Assembly: GCA_028281535.1 (NCBI GenBank)
Contig: JANQJS010000048.1
Coordinates: 1-64,000 of the forward strand
Direction of reading: 5' to 3'
Length of the DNA: 64,000 nt
From: Sedimentisphaerales bacterium
GTDB lineage: Bacteria; Planctomycetota; Phycisphaerae; Sedimentisphaerales; SM23-30
Made by a program: the position numbers and the translations under genes. Numbering within the stretch: position 1 is the stretch's first letter; each line of letters opens with the position of its first letter. Below, piece by piece: positions 56,793 to 64,000 of this stretch. The notes below the pieces were generated by a model that was not told the origin of the DNA, searched no databases, and worked only from the letters and a program-made list of their open reading frames with translations.

Positions 56793-58973
56793 ATGAAAAA
56801 AAGACCGATACATGTAATTTTAGAAAACTTACAAGGTGTTGAACCTTGTGGAGATGGCTATAAGGCTCTTTGCCCAGCACATCATGACACTAATCCTAGT
56901 TTGAGCATCTGTGAAAGTGAGGGCAGATGGGTCAAAATGTATTGCCATGCCGGATGTCTATATGAAGATATATTAAAAGCAATGGGGATATCTTACAATG
57001 ATCTCTACACTTACAGTAAAAAAGCAAAACCAAAAGCTAAAATAATAGCAACTTATGATTACGTAGATGAAAATGGCAAACTTATATTCCAAGTAGTTCG
57101 CTATGAACCGAAAAATTTTAAACAGCGTCGCCCTGGAGTTAAAAGAAAATGGATTTTTAATCTTCAGGGAGTGAATCGAGTTTTATTTAATCTCCCTAAC
57201 TTAATTGAGGCAAATACCGATGATTATATTTTTGTTGTAGAAGGTGAAAAAGACGTTGAAACATTAAAGCGAAATGGGCTTGTCGCAACAACCTGTTCAG
57301 GTGGTGCAAACAAATGGCATTTAGTAGACTCGAGCCCTCTTCATGGCAAGAAAATCATAATTTTACCAGACAATGACAAAGCAGGTGTAAATCATGCTCA
57401 TAAAATCGCTGCGTCGCTTCATGATCAAGTAAAAGAATTGAAAATTCTCGCCTTGCCAGATCTTCCTGAAAAAGGTGATGTGACGGATTGGTTTAATAGC
57501 GGAGGTATTAAGAGTGATTTGTTAAAACTAGTTGATGAAGCAGAGAACTTTGATTCTTCGACTTTAGAATCGGAAAATTCTAAAGATAAAATATTAACAC
57601 TTGATCCACAAGACCCGTATCCGACCGCTCTCACATTTATTGATAGCTTATTTATGAAAGATGGCTGTAGAACTTTGCATTATTATGCAGGCAGCTTTTA
57701 TTTGTTTGAAAGTAATAGGTATATCGAGATAGAGACAGACCAAATGAATAATATATTGTACAACTTTTTAAGCACTGCGATAACGCCTTATACGGATGAT
57801 GATGGCAACCCTAAACCTTTTAAGCCAAACACATCGAAGATCAACGACATTCTCAATGCATTGAGAGCTATAGTATTAATCACTAAAGACAAGAGGCCTC
57901 CATTATGGCTTACAGAAGGAAATCATCCAGATCCAACTGTCATTTTGCCAACAAAAAGCCTTCTATTAAATCTTAACACTTTTGAGTCAACGCCTTTGAC
58001 TCCCGCCTTTTTTACAATGTGTAGTCTTGATTATGAATATAAGCCAGAATCATCACCTCCTGAAAAATGGATCGAATTTCTAAATTCGCTTTGGCCAGAT
58101 GATCCCGATGCAATTTTGCTATTGCAAGAATGGTTTGGTTATTGCTTAACACCAGATACACGCAGACACAAAATGTTGTTAATCGTCGGGCCACCGAGGT
58201 CGGGCAAAGGCACAATTTCGAGGATTTTATCAGCCTTAGTTGGTGACGGAAATGTCGCTCGCCCGGTCTTAGATGCATTTGGATCAACTTTCGGCTTGTC
58301 AGGATTAATAGGTAAAACTCTTGCGATAATTTCAGACGCCAGACTCGGAGGCCAACAAAATGCTATAAAGGAAAGATTGCTTAATATAAGCGGTGAAGAT
58401 CCAATCACAATTGATCGCAAATACAAAGACCCGATGGAATATAAACTGTTTTGTAGAATAATGATGGCAACAAATGAGCTTCCTGCATTTCGTGAAGATA
58501 GTAGTGCATTGCCTTCAAGATTTCTTGGGCTTAAAATCAACCGTTCCTTCTTAAACAAAGAAGATATTTCCTTAGAAGAAAAGTTGCGAACTGAGCTCCC
58601 AGATATTTTAAATTGGGCAATTGAAGGTTATCGTCGTCTCAAAAAGAATGACCAGTTTACTATACCTCAATCATCAAAAAATCTTCAAGAAGAATTGATT
58701 AAAGTATTTAATCCGATCGCAGTATTTGTTGAAGAGTGTTGTGTCGTTGATAATAACGAATTCGTGTATTGCAAAATGCTTTATCATGAATATGTAGATT
58801 GGTGCAACGAAAATAAATATACGCACCACAGAAGCATCAATCATTTTGGTAAATCACTACAAGCATATTTGCCACAAATAAGAGTTGAACGAGACACAGC
58901 ATTACCAACACGCCCTACAATCTATTATGGCATAGGTCTCAGAAATGATCATAAGGAAGATGATGAATTCTAG
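56793..58973 (+). CDS. P4-type primase-helicase
   Basis: A 726-residue replication protein. The N-terminal zinc ribbon is ALCPAHHDTNPSLSI and YCHAGC, followed by a TOPRIM primase core (FVVEGEKDVETLKR, IILPDNDKAG). The C-terminal SF3 helicase has Walker A VGPPRSGKGTISRIL near 455, AIISDARLGG and MATNELPAF. The architecture equals that of P4 alpha-like or D5-like primases of satellites and plasmids. It suggests that the excised element replicates autonomously. The ribosome site is AAGGAG at 56777-56782. Confidence 0.9.
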   Translation: MKKRPIHVILENLQGVEPCGDGYKALCPAHHDTNPSLSICESEGRWVKMYCHAGCLYEDILKAMGISYNDLYTYSKKAKPKAKIIATYDYVDENGKLIFQVVRYEPKNFKQRRPGVKRKWIFNLQGVNRVLFNLPNLIEANTDDYIFVVEGEKDVETLKRNGLVATTCSGGANKWHLVDSSPLHGKKIIILPDNDKAGVNHAHKIAASLHDQVKELKILALPDLPEKGDVTDWFNSGGIKSDLLKLVDEAENFDSSTLESENSKDKILTLDPQDPYPTALTFIDSLFMKDGCRTLHYYAGSFYLFESNRYIEIETDQMNNILYNFLSTAITPYTDDDGNPKPFKPNTSKINDILNALRAIVLITKDKRPPLWLTEGNHPDPTVILPTKSLLLNLNTFESTPLTPAFFTMCSLDYEYKPESSPPEKWIEFLNSLWPDDPDAILLLQEWFGYCLTPDTRRHKMLLIVGPPRSGKGTISRILSALVGDGNVARPVLDAFGSTFGLSGLIGKTLAIISDARLGGQQNAIKERLLNISGEDPITIDRKYKDPMEYKLFCRIMMATNELPAFREDSSALPSRFLGLKINRSFLNKEDISLEEKLRTELPDILNWAIEGYRRLKKNDQFTIPQSSKNLQEELIKVFNPIAVFVEECCVVDNNEFVYCKMLYHEYVDWCNENKYTHHRSINHFGKSLQAYLPQIRVERDTALPTRPTIYYGIGLRNDHKEDDEF

Positions 58974-58987
58974 TAAAACCACATTTT

Positions 58988-59097
58988 GGTACGTACCGTA
59001 CAAACACTTTTTAACCATTAAATACAATACAAGATAATAGGTTTATAAAAAATAGTAACAGTAGTGGTTAGGCCAGGTTAAGCGTACGGTATGTACT
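58988..59097. other. Candidate origin or recombinase arm sites
   Basis: GGTACGTACCGTAC (58988-59001) and GTACGGTATGTACT (59084-59097) form an inverted repeat with 12 of 14 bases matching, about 80 bp apart. A short direct repeat GGTTAGGCCAGGTTA (59067-59081) lies between. Their position between the primase and integrase genes suits an origin or integrase arm sites. The rest of 58974-59381 shows no gene. Confidence 0.4.
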
Positions 59098-59381
59098 AAA
59101 TCTAGATTACTGTCAAAAAGCAGTAAAATGGTCAGAGCAGCTAATAACATTATACATGCTACCAAACCGGCTTTAATAAATACTGACCACCACGGATGGC
59201 TTAGGGCGTTTTAGGTACGAATTATTAACAACCATAACTTATTGAATAGCGATTACTTACGACACTCATAAGCAGTGTCATTTTTACGTAAATTGTTTTG
59301 CAACAAATAGTTATATGTATTATAATTCACATACGCAATGTATTGTTTGTATTAAAATTGAAACATAGGATTCATCAGATA

Positions 59382-61037
59382 ATGGCAAGTATTTTTAAAC
59401 GCAAATCAAATAGAAATCGAAAAGATAAACCTTGGATGATTTCTTATACTGACGAAAACGGTATTCGCAAAACAATAACCGGCTCTACTGACAAAGCTGT
59501 AACGAAAGAGATAGCTCGCGCGCGAGAAGCTGAAGTTTCACGCCGAAAGCATGGTATTACGAATGCCGCGGATGACCAATATAATCACCAAGGAAGCCGC
59601 CCAATTAATAATCATGTTGATGAGTATATTGGACATTGTAATCATGTGGGAATGTCAGAATGCACCGTTGGCATGAAAATCAAGCATATCAATGAAATGA
59701 TTAATTACACCAAAGCAAATCGGCTTGCAGATGTAGAATCTAATTCTGTAGGAAACTATTTACAAAACCTCAAAGAATCTGGCAAGTCTGCACGTACAGT
59801 CAATCACTATCGATCAGATATCAATGCTTTCGTTAATTGGTGTGTCAAAAAGGGAAGAATCAGAAACAATCCTATCGCTTCAATCCCTAAGCTGAACGAG
59901 CAAGAAGACCGCAGACGCATTAGGCGAGCCCTAACGAACGAAGAACTAACTTATTTTCTCAAAGCAGTATCACAAATAGATAAAAATAATACGGACCTCT
60001 ATCCTCCACGATATCCAATCTATTTTCTCGCTGCAATGACGGGACTTAGAAGAAAAGAATTGAAGCAACTCACATGGAAAGATGTCGATTTTGATAAATC
60101 CTCGATTACGATCAATGCTCAGATAAGTAAAGCTAAACGAGAGGACATCCTTCCCTTACACAAACAGGTTTTAGATACACTTTCAGAGATTAAACCAGTT
60201 AGCTTAAACACAAATTCAAAAATCTTTCAAAACATACCCACGATAGAGACTTTTTACAAAGACCTTACTAGGGCTCGCCGATCCTGGATTAATGAATCTG
60301 CTAATGCGACAGAAAAATTAGAACGTGAAAAATCAGATTTCCTTCGCAAAAAAGATTCTACAGGAAAAGTTGTCGACCTTCACGCCATGCGTACAACATT
60401 GGGAACAAATCTTGCTTTAGAGGGAATTGCTCCCCAAATCGCTCAAAAAATTATGCGGCATAGTGATTACAGAACAACGCTATCACATTACACCATACTA
60501 GGCCTAGCAGACACATCTAAAGCCATTAACAGCCTACCGGAGGTAAACATTAAAAAACAGCAGCAACAAAAGCTGGCAACAGGCACCGAAGGGCGCGCAG
60601 CGCATTTGACAGCGCGCATGCCGCAAAACCCTGCAATTTGCCGCACTGACATGCAACAACCAAACAAAAATAAAACGATAAAACATAAAGGTAATAAAGA
60701 ACAGTATCTGCCTGGAGAGACAAAGGATAGCGCTGAATTGCAAAGTGATGCGCCGACTAAAAAAGAAAAAGCGGGTGATGGGAATCGAACCCACACGACC
60801 AGCTTGGAAGGCTGGGGCTCTACCATTGAGCTACACCCGCATTTTAACAAAATGCAGATCCAGAGAATAGCCGTTTTAAGAGGCTTTGTCAAACACAATT
60901 ATCACCGATTGAATCGCCTCATTTCACGCTCGGTATCGCGTTTCATCTGGTCCTTTTTAAGTTTATCACGCTTATCTGCATGTGACTTACCCGTTGCCAG
61001 CGCAATCTCAATTTTAGCTTTACCGCGATTGAAATAA
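59382..61037 (+). CDS. Tyrosine recombinase (integrase) spanning the attachment site
   Basis: The start is ATG 59382 (ASIFKRKSNRN), as the open frame upstream lacks family resemblance. N-terminal core-binding segment about 70-180 (SECTVGMKIKHINEMINYTK). The catalytic domain has TGLRRKELKQLTWKDV, the beta-hairpin Lys region KAKREDILPLH, DLHAMRTTLGTNLALEG (HxxR), MRHSDYRTT and the nucleophile in LSHYTILG. After residue ~400 a low-complexity tail reads through the tRNA-Gly and antisense to smpB. In the circle this tail would be replaced by that at 46233. The integrated form has 551 residues. Confidence 0.85.
   Translation: MASIFKRKSNRNRKDKPWMISYTDENGIRKTITGSTDKAVTKEIARAREAEVSRRKHGITNAADDQYNHQGSRPINNHVDEYIGHCNHVGMSECTVGMKIKHINEMINYTKANRLADVESNSVGNYLQNLKESGKSARTVNHYRSDINAFVNWCVKKGRIRNNPIASIPKLNEQEDRRRIRRALTNEELTYFLKAVSQIDKNNTDLYPPRYPIYFLAAMTGLRRKELKQLTWKDVDFDKSSITINAQISKAKREDILPLHKQVLDTLSEIKPVSLNTNSKIFQNIPTIETFYKDLTRARRSWINESANATEKLEREKSDFLRKKDSTGKVVDLHAMRTTLGTNLALEGIAPQIAQKIMRHSDYRTTLSHYTILGLADTSKAINSLPEVNIKKQQQQKLATGTEGRAAHLTARMPQNPAICRTDMQQPNKNKTIKHKGNKEQYLPGETKDSAELQSDAPTKKEKAGDGNRTHTTSLEGWGSTIELHPHFNKMQIQRIAVLRGFVKHNYHRLNRLISRSVSRFIWSFLSLSRLSACDLPVASAISILALPRLK
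60767..60816 (+). repeat. attR: 3' part of tRNA-Gly
   Basis: The right copy of the 50-bp repeat, forming the 3' part of the intact tRNA-Gly. The integrase is 5' to it on the plus strand, as usual for tRNA-integrated elements. Confidence 0.85.
60770..60840 (-). tRNA. tRNA-Gly (anticodon TCC)
   Basis: Acceptor GCGGGTG/CACCCGC, D arm GCTC-AATGGTA-GAGC, anticodon arm CCAGC-CTTCCAA-GCTGG with TCC, T arm GTGGG-TTCGATT-CCCAT and discriminator T. It stays intact after integration because the island carries the 3' portion. It lies just after smpB on the same strand. Confidence 0.95.
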
Positions 61038-61396
61038 ATCCGCAAAGGGATCAACGTACAGCGTTTCTGCTTAAGTTTATCCTCGAGCTTTTTGATCTCA
61101 CGCTTATGGGCCAAAAGCTTTCGATTACGAGCAGGTTCATGGTTCATCAGATTGCCATGTGAGTAGACATTAATGTTGCACCCCATCAAGACTAATTCTC
61201 CGCCATGTATGCGAGCATAGGCTTCCTCCAGGCTAGCTTTACCTTCCCGCAAGCTCTTAACCTCAGTACCCACTAAGACCATGCCACATTCAAGTTTTTC
61301 TAAAATTTGGTACTCAAATTTAGCACGTTTATTTTTTATCGTGGGAGAAAATTTATTCGGCTGAGCCTTCGGCTCTTTTTTCTTCTTCTTAGCCAT
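60902..61396 (-). CDS. smpB: SsrA-binding protein
   Basis: SmpB carries tmRNA to stalled ribosomes. The 164 residues have a basic N-terminal extension (AKKKKKEPKAQPNK) and then the OB-fold: FEYQILEKLECGMVLVGTEVKSLREG, ELVLMGCNINVYSHGN and EPARNRKLLAHKREIKKL. The C-terminal basic tail (GKSHADKRDKLKKDQMKRD) is present. tmRNA itself is not seen in the window. The last ~45 codons are also read antisense by the integrase frame. Confidence 0.95.
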   Translation of the reverse strand: MAKKKKKEPKAQPNKFSPTIKNKRAKFEYQILEKLECGMVLVGTEVKSLREGKASLEEAYARIHGGELVLMGCNINVYSHGNLMNHEPARNRKLLAHKREIKKLEDKLKQKRCTLIPLRIYFNRGKAKIEIALATGKSHADKRDKLKKDQMKRDTEREMRRFNR

Positions 61397-61463
61397 GCTC
61401 AGACACTAACTTATCCAGATAGGAGCTCTTGAGGTCACCAGCCATGCAGACAGCCCTGACAAA

Positions 61464-62024
61464 CTAGATCTCAAGAATTTCAGTGGTTTTCGTTTTGACC
61501 ATTTCATCAACTTTGGCGACAAATTTTTTGGTCAAATCTTCGGTTTCTTTTTTATATTCATCTCGATCATCTTCAGTAATCTCTTTACTCTTTTCAGCCT
61601 GCTCATAATGCTTAATGGCATCACGACGAGCATTTCGAACACTCACGCGAGCCTGCTCAGCCATCTGCTTGACCGTCTGAGCCAATTGCTGACGACGCTC
61701 ACCAGAAAGTGGCGGCATATTCAAACGCAATACTTTCCCATCGTTGCTAGGGGTAATTCCCAATGATGAAGCAAGTAATGCTTTTTCAATTTCTTTTAGA
61801 GAAGAGGCATCAAATGGCTTGATCGTAATGCAAGTCGCTTCAGGCGTACTCAAGTTCGCCAGCTGCTTCAATGGGGTTTGCGAGCCATAGTAGTCCACTT
61901 TGATATGATCAACCAAAGCCGTGGACGCCCTTCCGGTACGCACGCCACTATATTCATGCTTGAGAAACTCAATCGCTTTTTCCATTTTTTCTTCAGCGTC
62001 TAATGCAATATCATCTGCCGACAT
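61464..62024 (-). CDS. frr: Ribosome recycling factor
   Basis: Frr, with EF-G, splits terminated ribosomes. The 186 residues fit the family. Domain features are EFLKHEYSGVRTGRASTALV near the start, YYGSQTPLKQLAN, the insertion domain (GKVLRLNMPPLSGERRQQLA) and the long C-terminal helix region (VSVRNARRDAIKHYEQ, then EDLTKKFVAKVDEM). It lies 10 bp after pyrH, in the usual rpsB-tsf-pyrH-frr order. Confidence 0.97.
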   Translation of the reverse strand: MSADDIALDAEEKMEKAIEFLKHEYSGVRTGRASTALVDHIKVDYYGSQTPLKQLANLSTPEATCITIKPFDASSLKEIEKALLASSLGITPSNDGKVLRLNMPPLSGERRQQLAQTVKQMAEQARVSVRNARRDAIKHYEQAEKSKEITEDDRDEYKKETEDLTKKFVAKVDEMVKTKTTEILEI

Positions 62025-62034
62025 CTTTTCACCT

Positions 62035-62763
62035 CTAACTTTGATTAGAAATTAACGTTCCCACAGCTTCGCCCTGTACAACACGACAAACCGTTCCCTG
62101 TTTCATCAAATTACAAACAACCACATCGATATTACTCTGGCGACACATGGCAATGGCAGCCACATCCATAACTTTCAGATCCTGATTAATCACATCCGTA
62201 AACGAAAGCTTCTCATACATCTTAGCAGAGGCATCTTTCATTGGATCAGCATTGTAAACGCCATCCACTTTCGTCGCTTTGACGATAAGATCCGCTTGAA
62301 TTTCAGCAGCACGCAAAGCCGCACACGTATCTGTGGTTAGAAATGGATTTCCCGTTCCGCCAGCCAGTATCACAATGTGCCCACTGGCCAAATACTCGAT
62401 AGCGGATTTATTCTTGAAAGGCTCGCATAGCGAGGTGATCTGAGACGCAGATAAAACTTTGACGGAGGCTCCCTGCGACTCTAAACAATCACCCAACGCT
62501 AAACAATTAATCGCTGTTGCCAGCATTCCCATCTGATCAGCCGTCGCACGCTGGATACCCGTCGATTCACTGATCGCAGACCCACGAAGTAAATTCCCGG
62601 CACCTGTCACAACAGCTACTTGAACTCCCATTTGATGCAATTCTAAAATCTGCTTGGAAAGCACCTCAAGGGATTCACTGGAAATGCCAAACCCGCCAGT
62701 ACCAGAAAGACCTTCACCACTCACTTTTAGTAATACGCGATGATATTTCAGTTGGGTCTCCAT
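62035..62763 (-). CDS. pyrH: UMP kinase
   Basis: PyrH phosphorylates UMP to UDP. The 242 residues have the amino acid kinase fold: LLKVSGEGLSG at the start, VAVVTGAGNLLRG, the DQMGMLATAINCLALGDCL signature, ILAGGTGNPFLTTDTCAALR and VDGVYNADPMKD for nucleotide binding. It lies between tsf and frr in the standard order. Confidence 0.97.
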   Translation of the reverse strand: METQLKYHRVLLKVSGEGLSGTGGFGISSESLEVLSKQILELHQMGVQVAVVTGAGNLLRGSAISESTGIQRATADQMGMLATAINCLALGDCLESQGASVKVLSASQITSLCEPFKNKSAIEYLASGHIVILAGGTGNPFLTTDTCAALRAAEIQADLIVKATKVDGVYNADPMKDASAKMYEKLSFTDVINQDLKVMDVAAIAMCRQSNIDVVVCNLMKQGTVCRVVQGEAVGTLISNQS

Positions 62764-62835
62764 CGTTTGACTGAATACCGGTAATTGACTGGTTAATAAT
62801 TTACATTAAAGGCAAATCAAGTTAACAAAAAGGAC

Positions 62836-63705
62836 TTAACCAATTTGCATACGAGCAAAACGATTCAGAGAAACTTTTGCACCCACTTTTTTGCCAACTT
62901 CATCAATCAGTTGAGTGACAGTTTTGCTGTCATCTTTCACAAAAGGTTGTTCCAAAAGTACAATTTCACCAAACCATTTATTCAATTTACCATCAACGAT
63001 TTTATCGATAATATTTTCAGGCTTACCTTTGACTTGTTCTTTTGCGATATCACGCTCTTTAGCAACCAATTCTGCATCCACATCGTCACGTGTGGTCGCT
63101 TGAGGATTATTGGCTGTAATGTGCATTGCCAAGTCGCTTGCCAGCGTCTTCAAATCTTCAGAAGAAGCAGCATCCGCTGAATCGCTATCCAACTGAATCA
63201 AGGTACCCATTTTATCATTAAAGTGAACATAACTGAAGATCAAGCCATCACCAGCGAGCTGATATTTAGCAAAGTCACCAATCGTCATTTTCTCACCGGT
63301 CTTACTGACCATGTCATTGACAATGCTATCAACGGTTTTGCCACCAGCATCCAACGCACCTAATGCTGCGGCATCTGCGGGTGTATCACCAGAAGCCAAC
63401 AAGGCATCGCAAACAGCCTGGGTTGCAGCGACAAACTCATCGTTCTTTGCCGTAAAATCTGTTTCGCAACAAAGCATGACCATGGCAGCCGTTTTGCCAT
63501 CATCAGAAATTTTACCGAGCACTTTACCTTCATTGGTTTCACGCTCGCCACGCTTTTCCATGACCGCGGCACCTTTTTTACGGAGAAGCTCAACAGCTTT
63601 ATCCATGTCGCCATCGGTTTCAGCCAATGCTTTTTTGCAATCCATCATCGCTTGACCTGAACGGTCACGTAATTCTTTCACCATAGCTGCAGATATAGCG
63701 GCCAT
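62836..63705 (-). CDS. tsf: Elongation factor Ts
   Basis: EF-Ts recharges EF-Tu with GTP. The 289 residues begin with AAISAAMVKELRDRSGQAMM (UBA-like domain), carry the key CCETDFTAKND interaction motif near 80, and have the core and dimerisation regions (AKYQLAGDGLIFSYVHFNDK, LAMHITANNP, ILLEQPFVKDDS-like near 255). It follows rpsB by about 80 bp on the same strand. Confidence 0.96.
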   Translation of the reverse strand: MAAISAAMVKELRDRSGQAMMDCKKALAETDGDMDKAVELLRKKGAAVMEKRGERETNEGKVLGKISDDGKTAAMVMLCCETDFTAKNDEFVAATQAVCDALLASGDTPADAAALGALDAGGKTVDSIVNDMVSKTGEKMTIGDFAKYQLAGDGLIFSYVHFNDKMGTLIQLDSDSADAASSEDLKTLASDLAMHITANNPQATTRDDVDAELVAKERDIAKEQVKGKPENIIDKIVDGKLNKWFGEIVLLEQPFVKDDSKTVTQLIDEVGKKVGAKVSLNRFARMQIG

Positions 63706-63784
63706 AATAACATAAACTCCTCAGTAAATGCGTTAATAACTATGTAGCCCCTGACATAGGGGAAATATATTTAATAAACCAGTG

Positions 63785-64000
63785 CTAGTTGGTTTCGGTT
63801 TGCTTTTCAGCTACTGGCGTCGCAGGTGCTTCTGCTGCTGGAGCGGCAGGAGCCGGAGCAGCATCAACAGGCGCTGGCGCCGGAGCGGCTGCGGTTTTTG
63901 AGATATCAGCAGCCTGTGAGGTTGACACACGACGACTACGTCGCTGTGGTTCACCGGACTGCTCATCCAATGCCTGCTGGATTGCACGACCTTTCTTGCC
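63785..64000 (-). CDS. rpsB: 30S ribosomal protein S2, C-terminal part (cut by window edge)
   Basis: The frame enters at the window end with GKKGRAIQQALDEQ and continues with GEPQRRSRRVSTSQAAD, then an Ala/Pro-rich tail (PAPAPVDAAPAPAAPAAEAP) to the stop at 63785. The ribosomal protein S2 identity rests on its position before tsf and on this family-like terminal helix; the core lies outside the window. The low-complexity C-terminal extension of about 50 residues is unusual among S2 proteins. Confidence 0.75.
   Translation of the reverse strand, partial: GKKGRAIQQALDEQSGEPQRRSRRVSTSQAADISKTAAAPAPAPVDAAPAPAAPAAEAPATPVAEKQTETN

Larger units (their letters stand above)
46183..60816. mobile_element. 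Integrated satellite-like island at tRNA-Gly, with defence operon
   Basis: The 14.6-kb element is bordered by direct repeats of the tRNA-Gly 3' part. Next to the intact tRNA is a tyrosine recombinase (59382). Inside are a P4-type primase-helicase, an AlpA-like regulator, a winged-helix regulator, a Gabija-like defence operon and a structured RNA near the left end. No structural phage genes or conjugation genes are visible, so it resembles a P4-like satellite or a mobilised defence island. Confidence 0.85.

Noticed and set aside
1-64000. CRISPR array
   Set aside because: No regular repeat-spacer pattern and no Cas genes were seen; repeats are irregularly spaced.

Overview
The window reads as an AT-rich chromosome segment of a planctomycete, most likely a member of the Phycisphaerae. 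This is inferred from secreted proteins ending in dockerin-like repeats (6777, 15676, 21068), PEP-CTERM sorting tails (12247, 26302), Tat-signal sugar-isomerase-like proteins, an actinobacterial-type RpiB and planctomycete-style intergenic palindromic repeats. No rRNA is present, so the placement is not proven.

Layout. 1-2.6 kb: hairpin-rich DNA, small membrane proteins and a stranded FN3 fragment. 2.9-6.6 kb: guaB - lipoprotein - guaA, a GMP synthesis operon read leftward. 6.8-18 kb: secreted and surface proteins (GLUG-repeat protein, Tat-exported isomerase-like protein, octapeptide-repeat protein, PEP-CTERM protein, tandem beta-barrel protein, M23 peptidase), a PilT ATPase, a UspA protein and lipoprotein MsrB. 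18-20.8 kb: an orphan transcription unit, then a PadR regulator with two paralogous membrane proteins and a perfect palindromic operator. 21-33 kb: a beta-helix exoprotein, a PQQ-type propeller, a PEP-CTERM protein, tRNA-Gln, an amidohydrolase, an MFS/spermidine-synthase/TPR fusion and RpiB. 33.4-42 kb: a nitrate assimilation operon (narK-nirB-nirD-unknown-DmsBC-like fusion-nasA) behind a near-perfect sigma-54 promoter. 42-46 kb: a zinc alcohol dehydrogenase, a candidate small RNA with a C-rich loop, two lipoproteins and a methyltransferase.

Genomic island, 46.18-60.82 kb. It is bounded by a 50-bp direct repeat (one mismatch, one base of slippage at the edge) of the 3' part of tRNA-Gly(TCC). 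It carries a tyrosine recombinase beside the intact tRNA, a P4-type primase-helicase, an AlpA-like regulator, a winged-helix regulator and a leftward defence operon. That operon has an SF2 helicase with a PD-(D/E)xK-like tail, an OLD-family ATPase-TOPRIM nuclease and a UvrD-like helicase. The last two match the Gabija (GajA/GajB) arrangement; the large helicase-nuclease is an additional partner. No capsid or tail genes are visible, so it looks like a satellite or integrative element. The attachment core lies inside the integrase reading frame, so excision should replace the integrase C-terminus with a different in-frame tail encoded at the other end of the island.

60.8-64 kb: housekeeping genes read leftward: rpsB (cut by the window edge), tsf, pyrH, frr, smpB and tRNA-Gly. 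A family of roughly 80-110 bp composite palindromic elements is scattered through the chromosome part and often begins exactly at the stop codon of the preceding gene.
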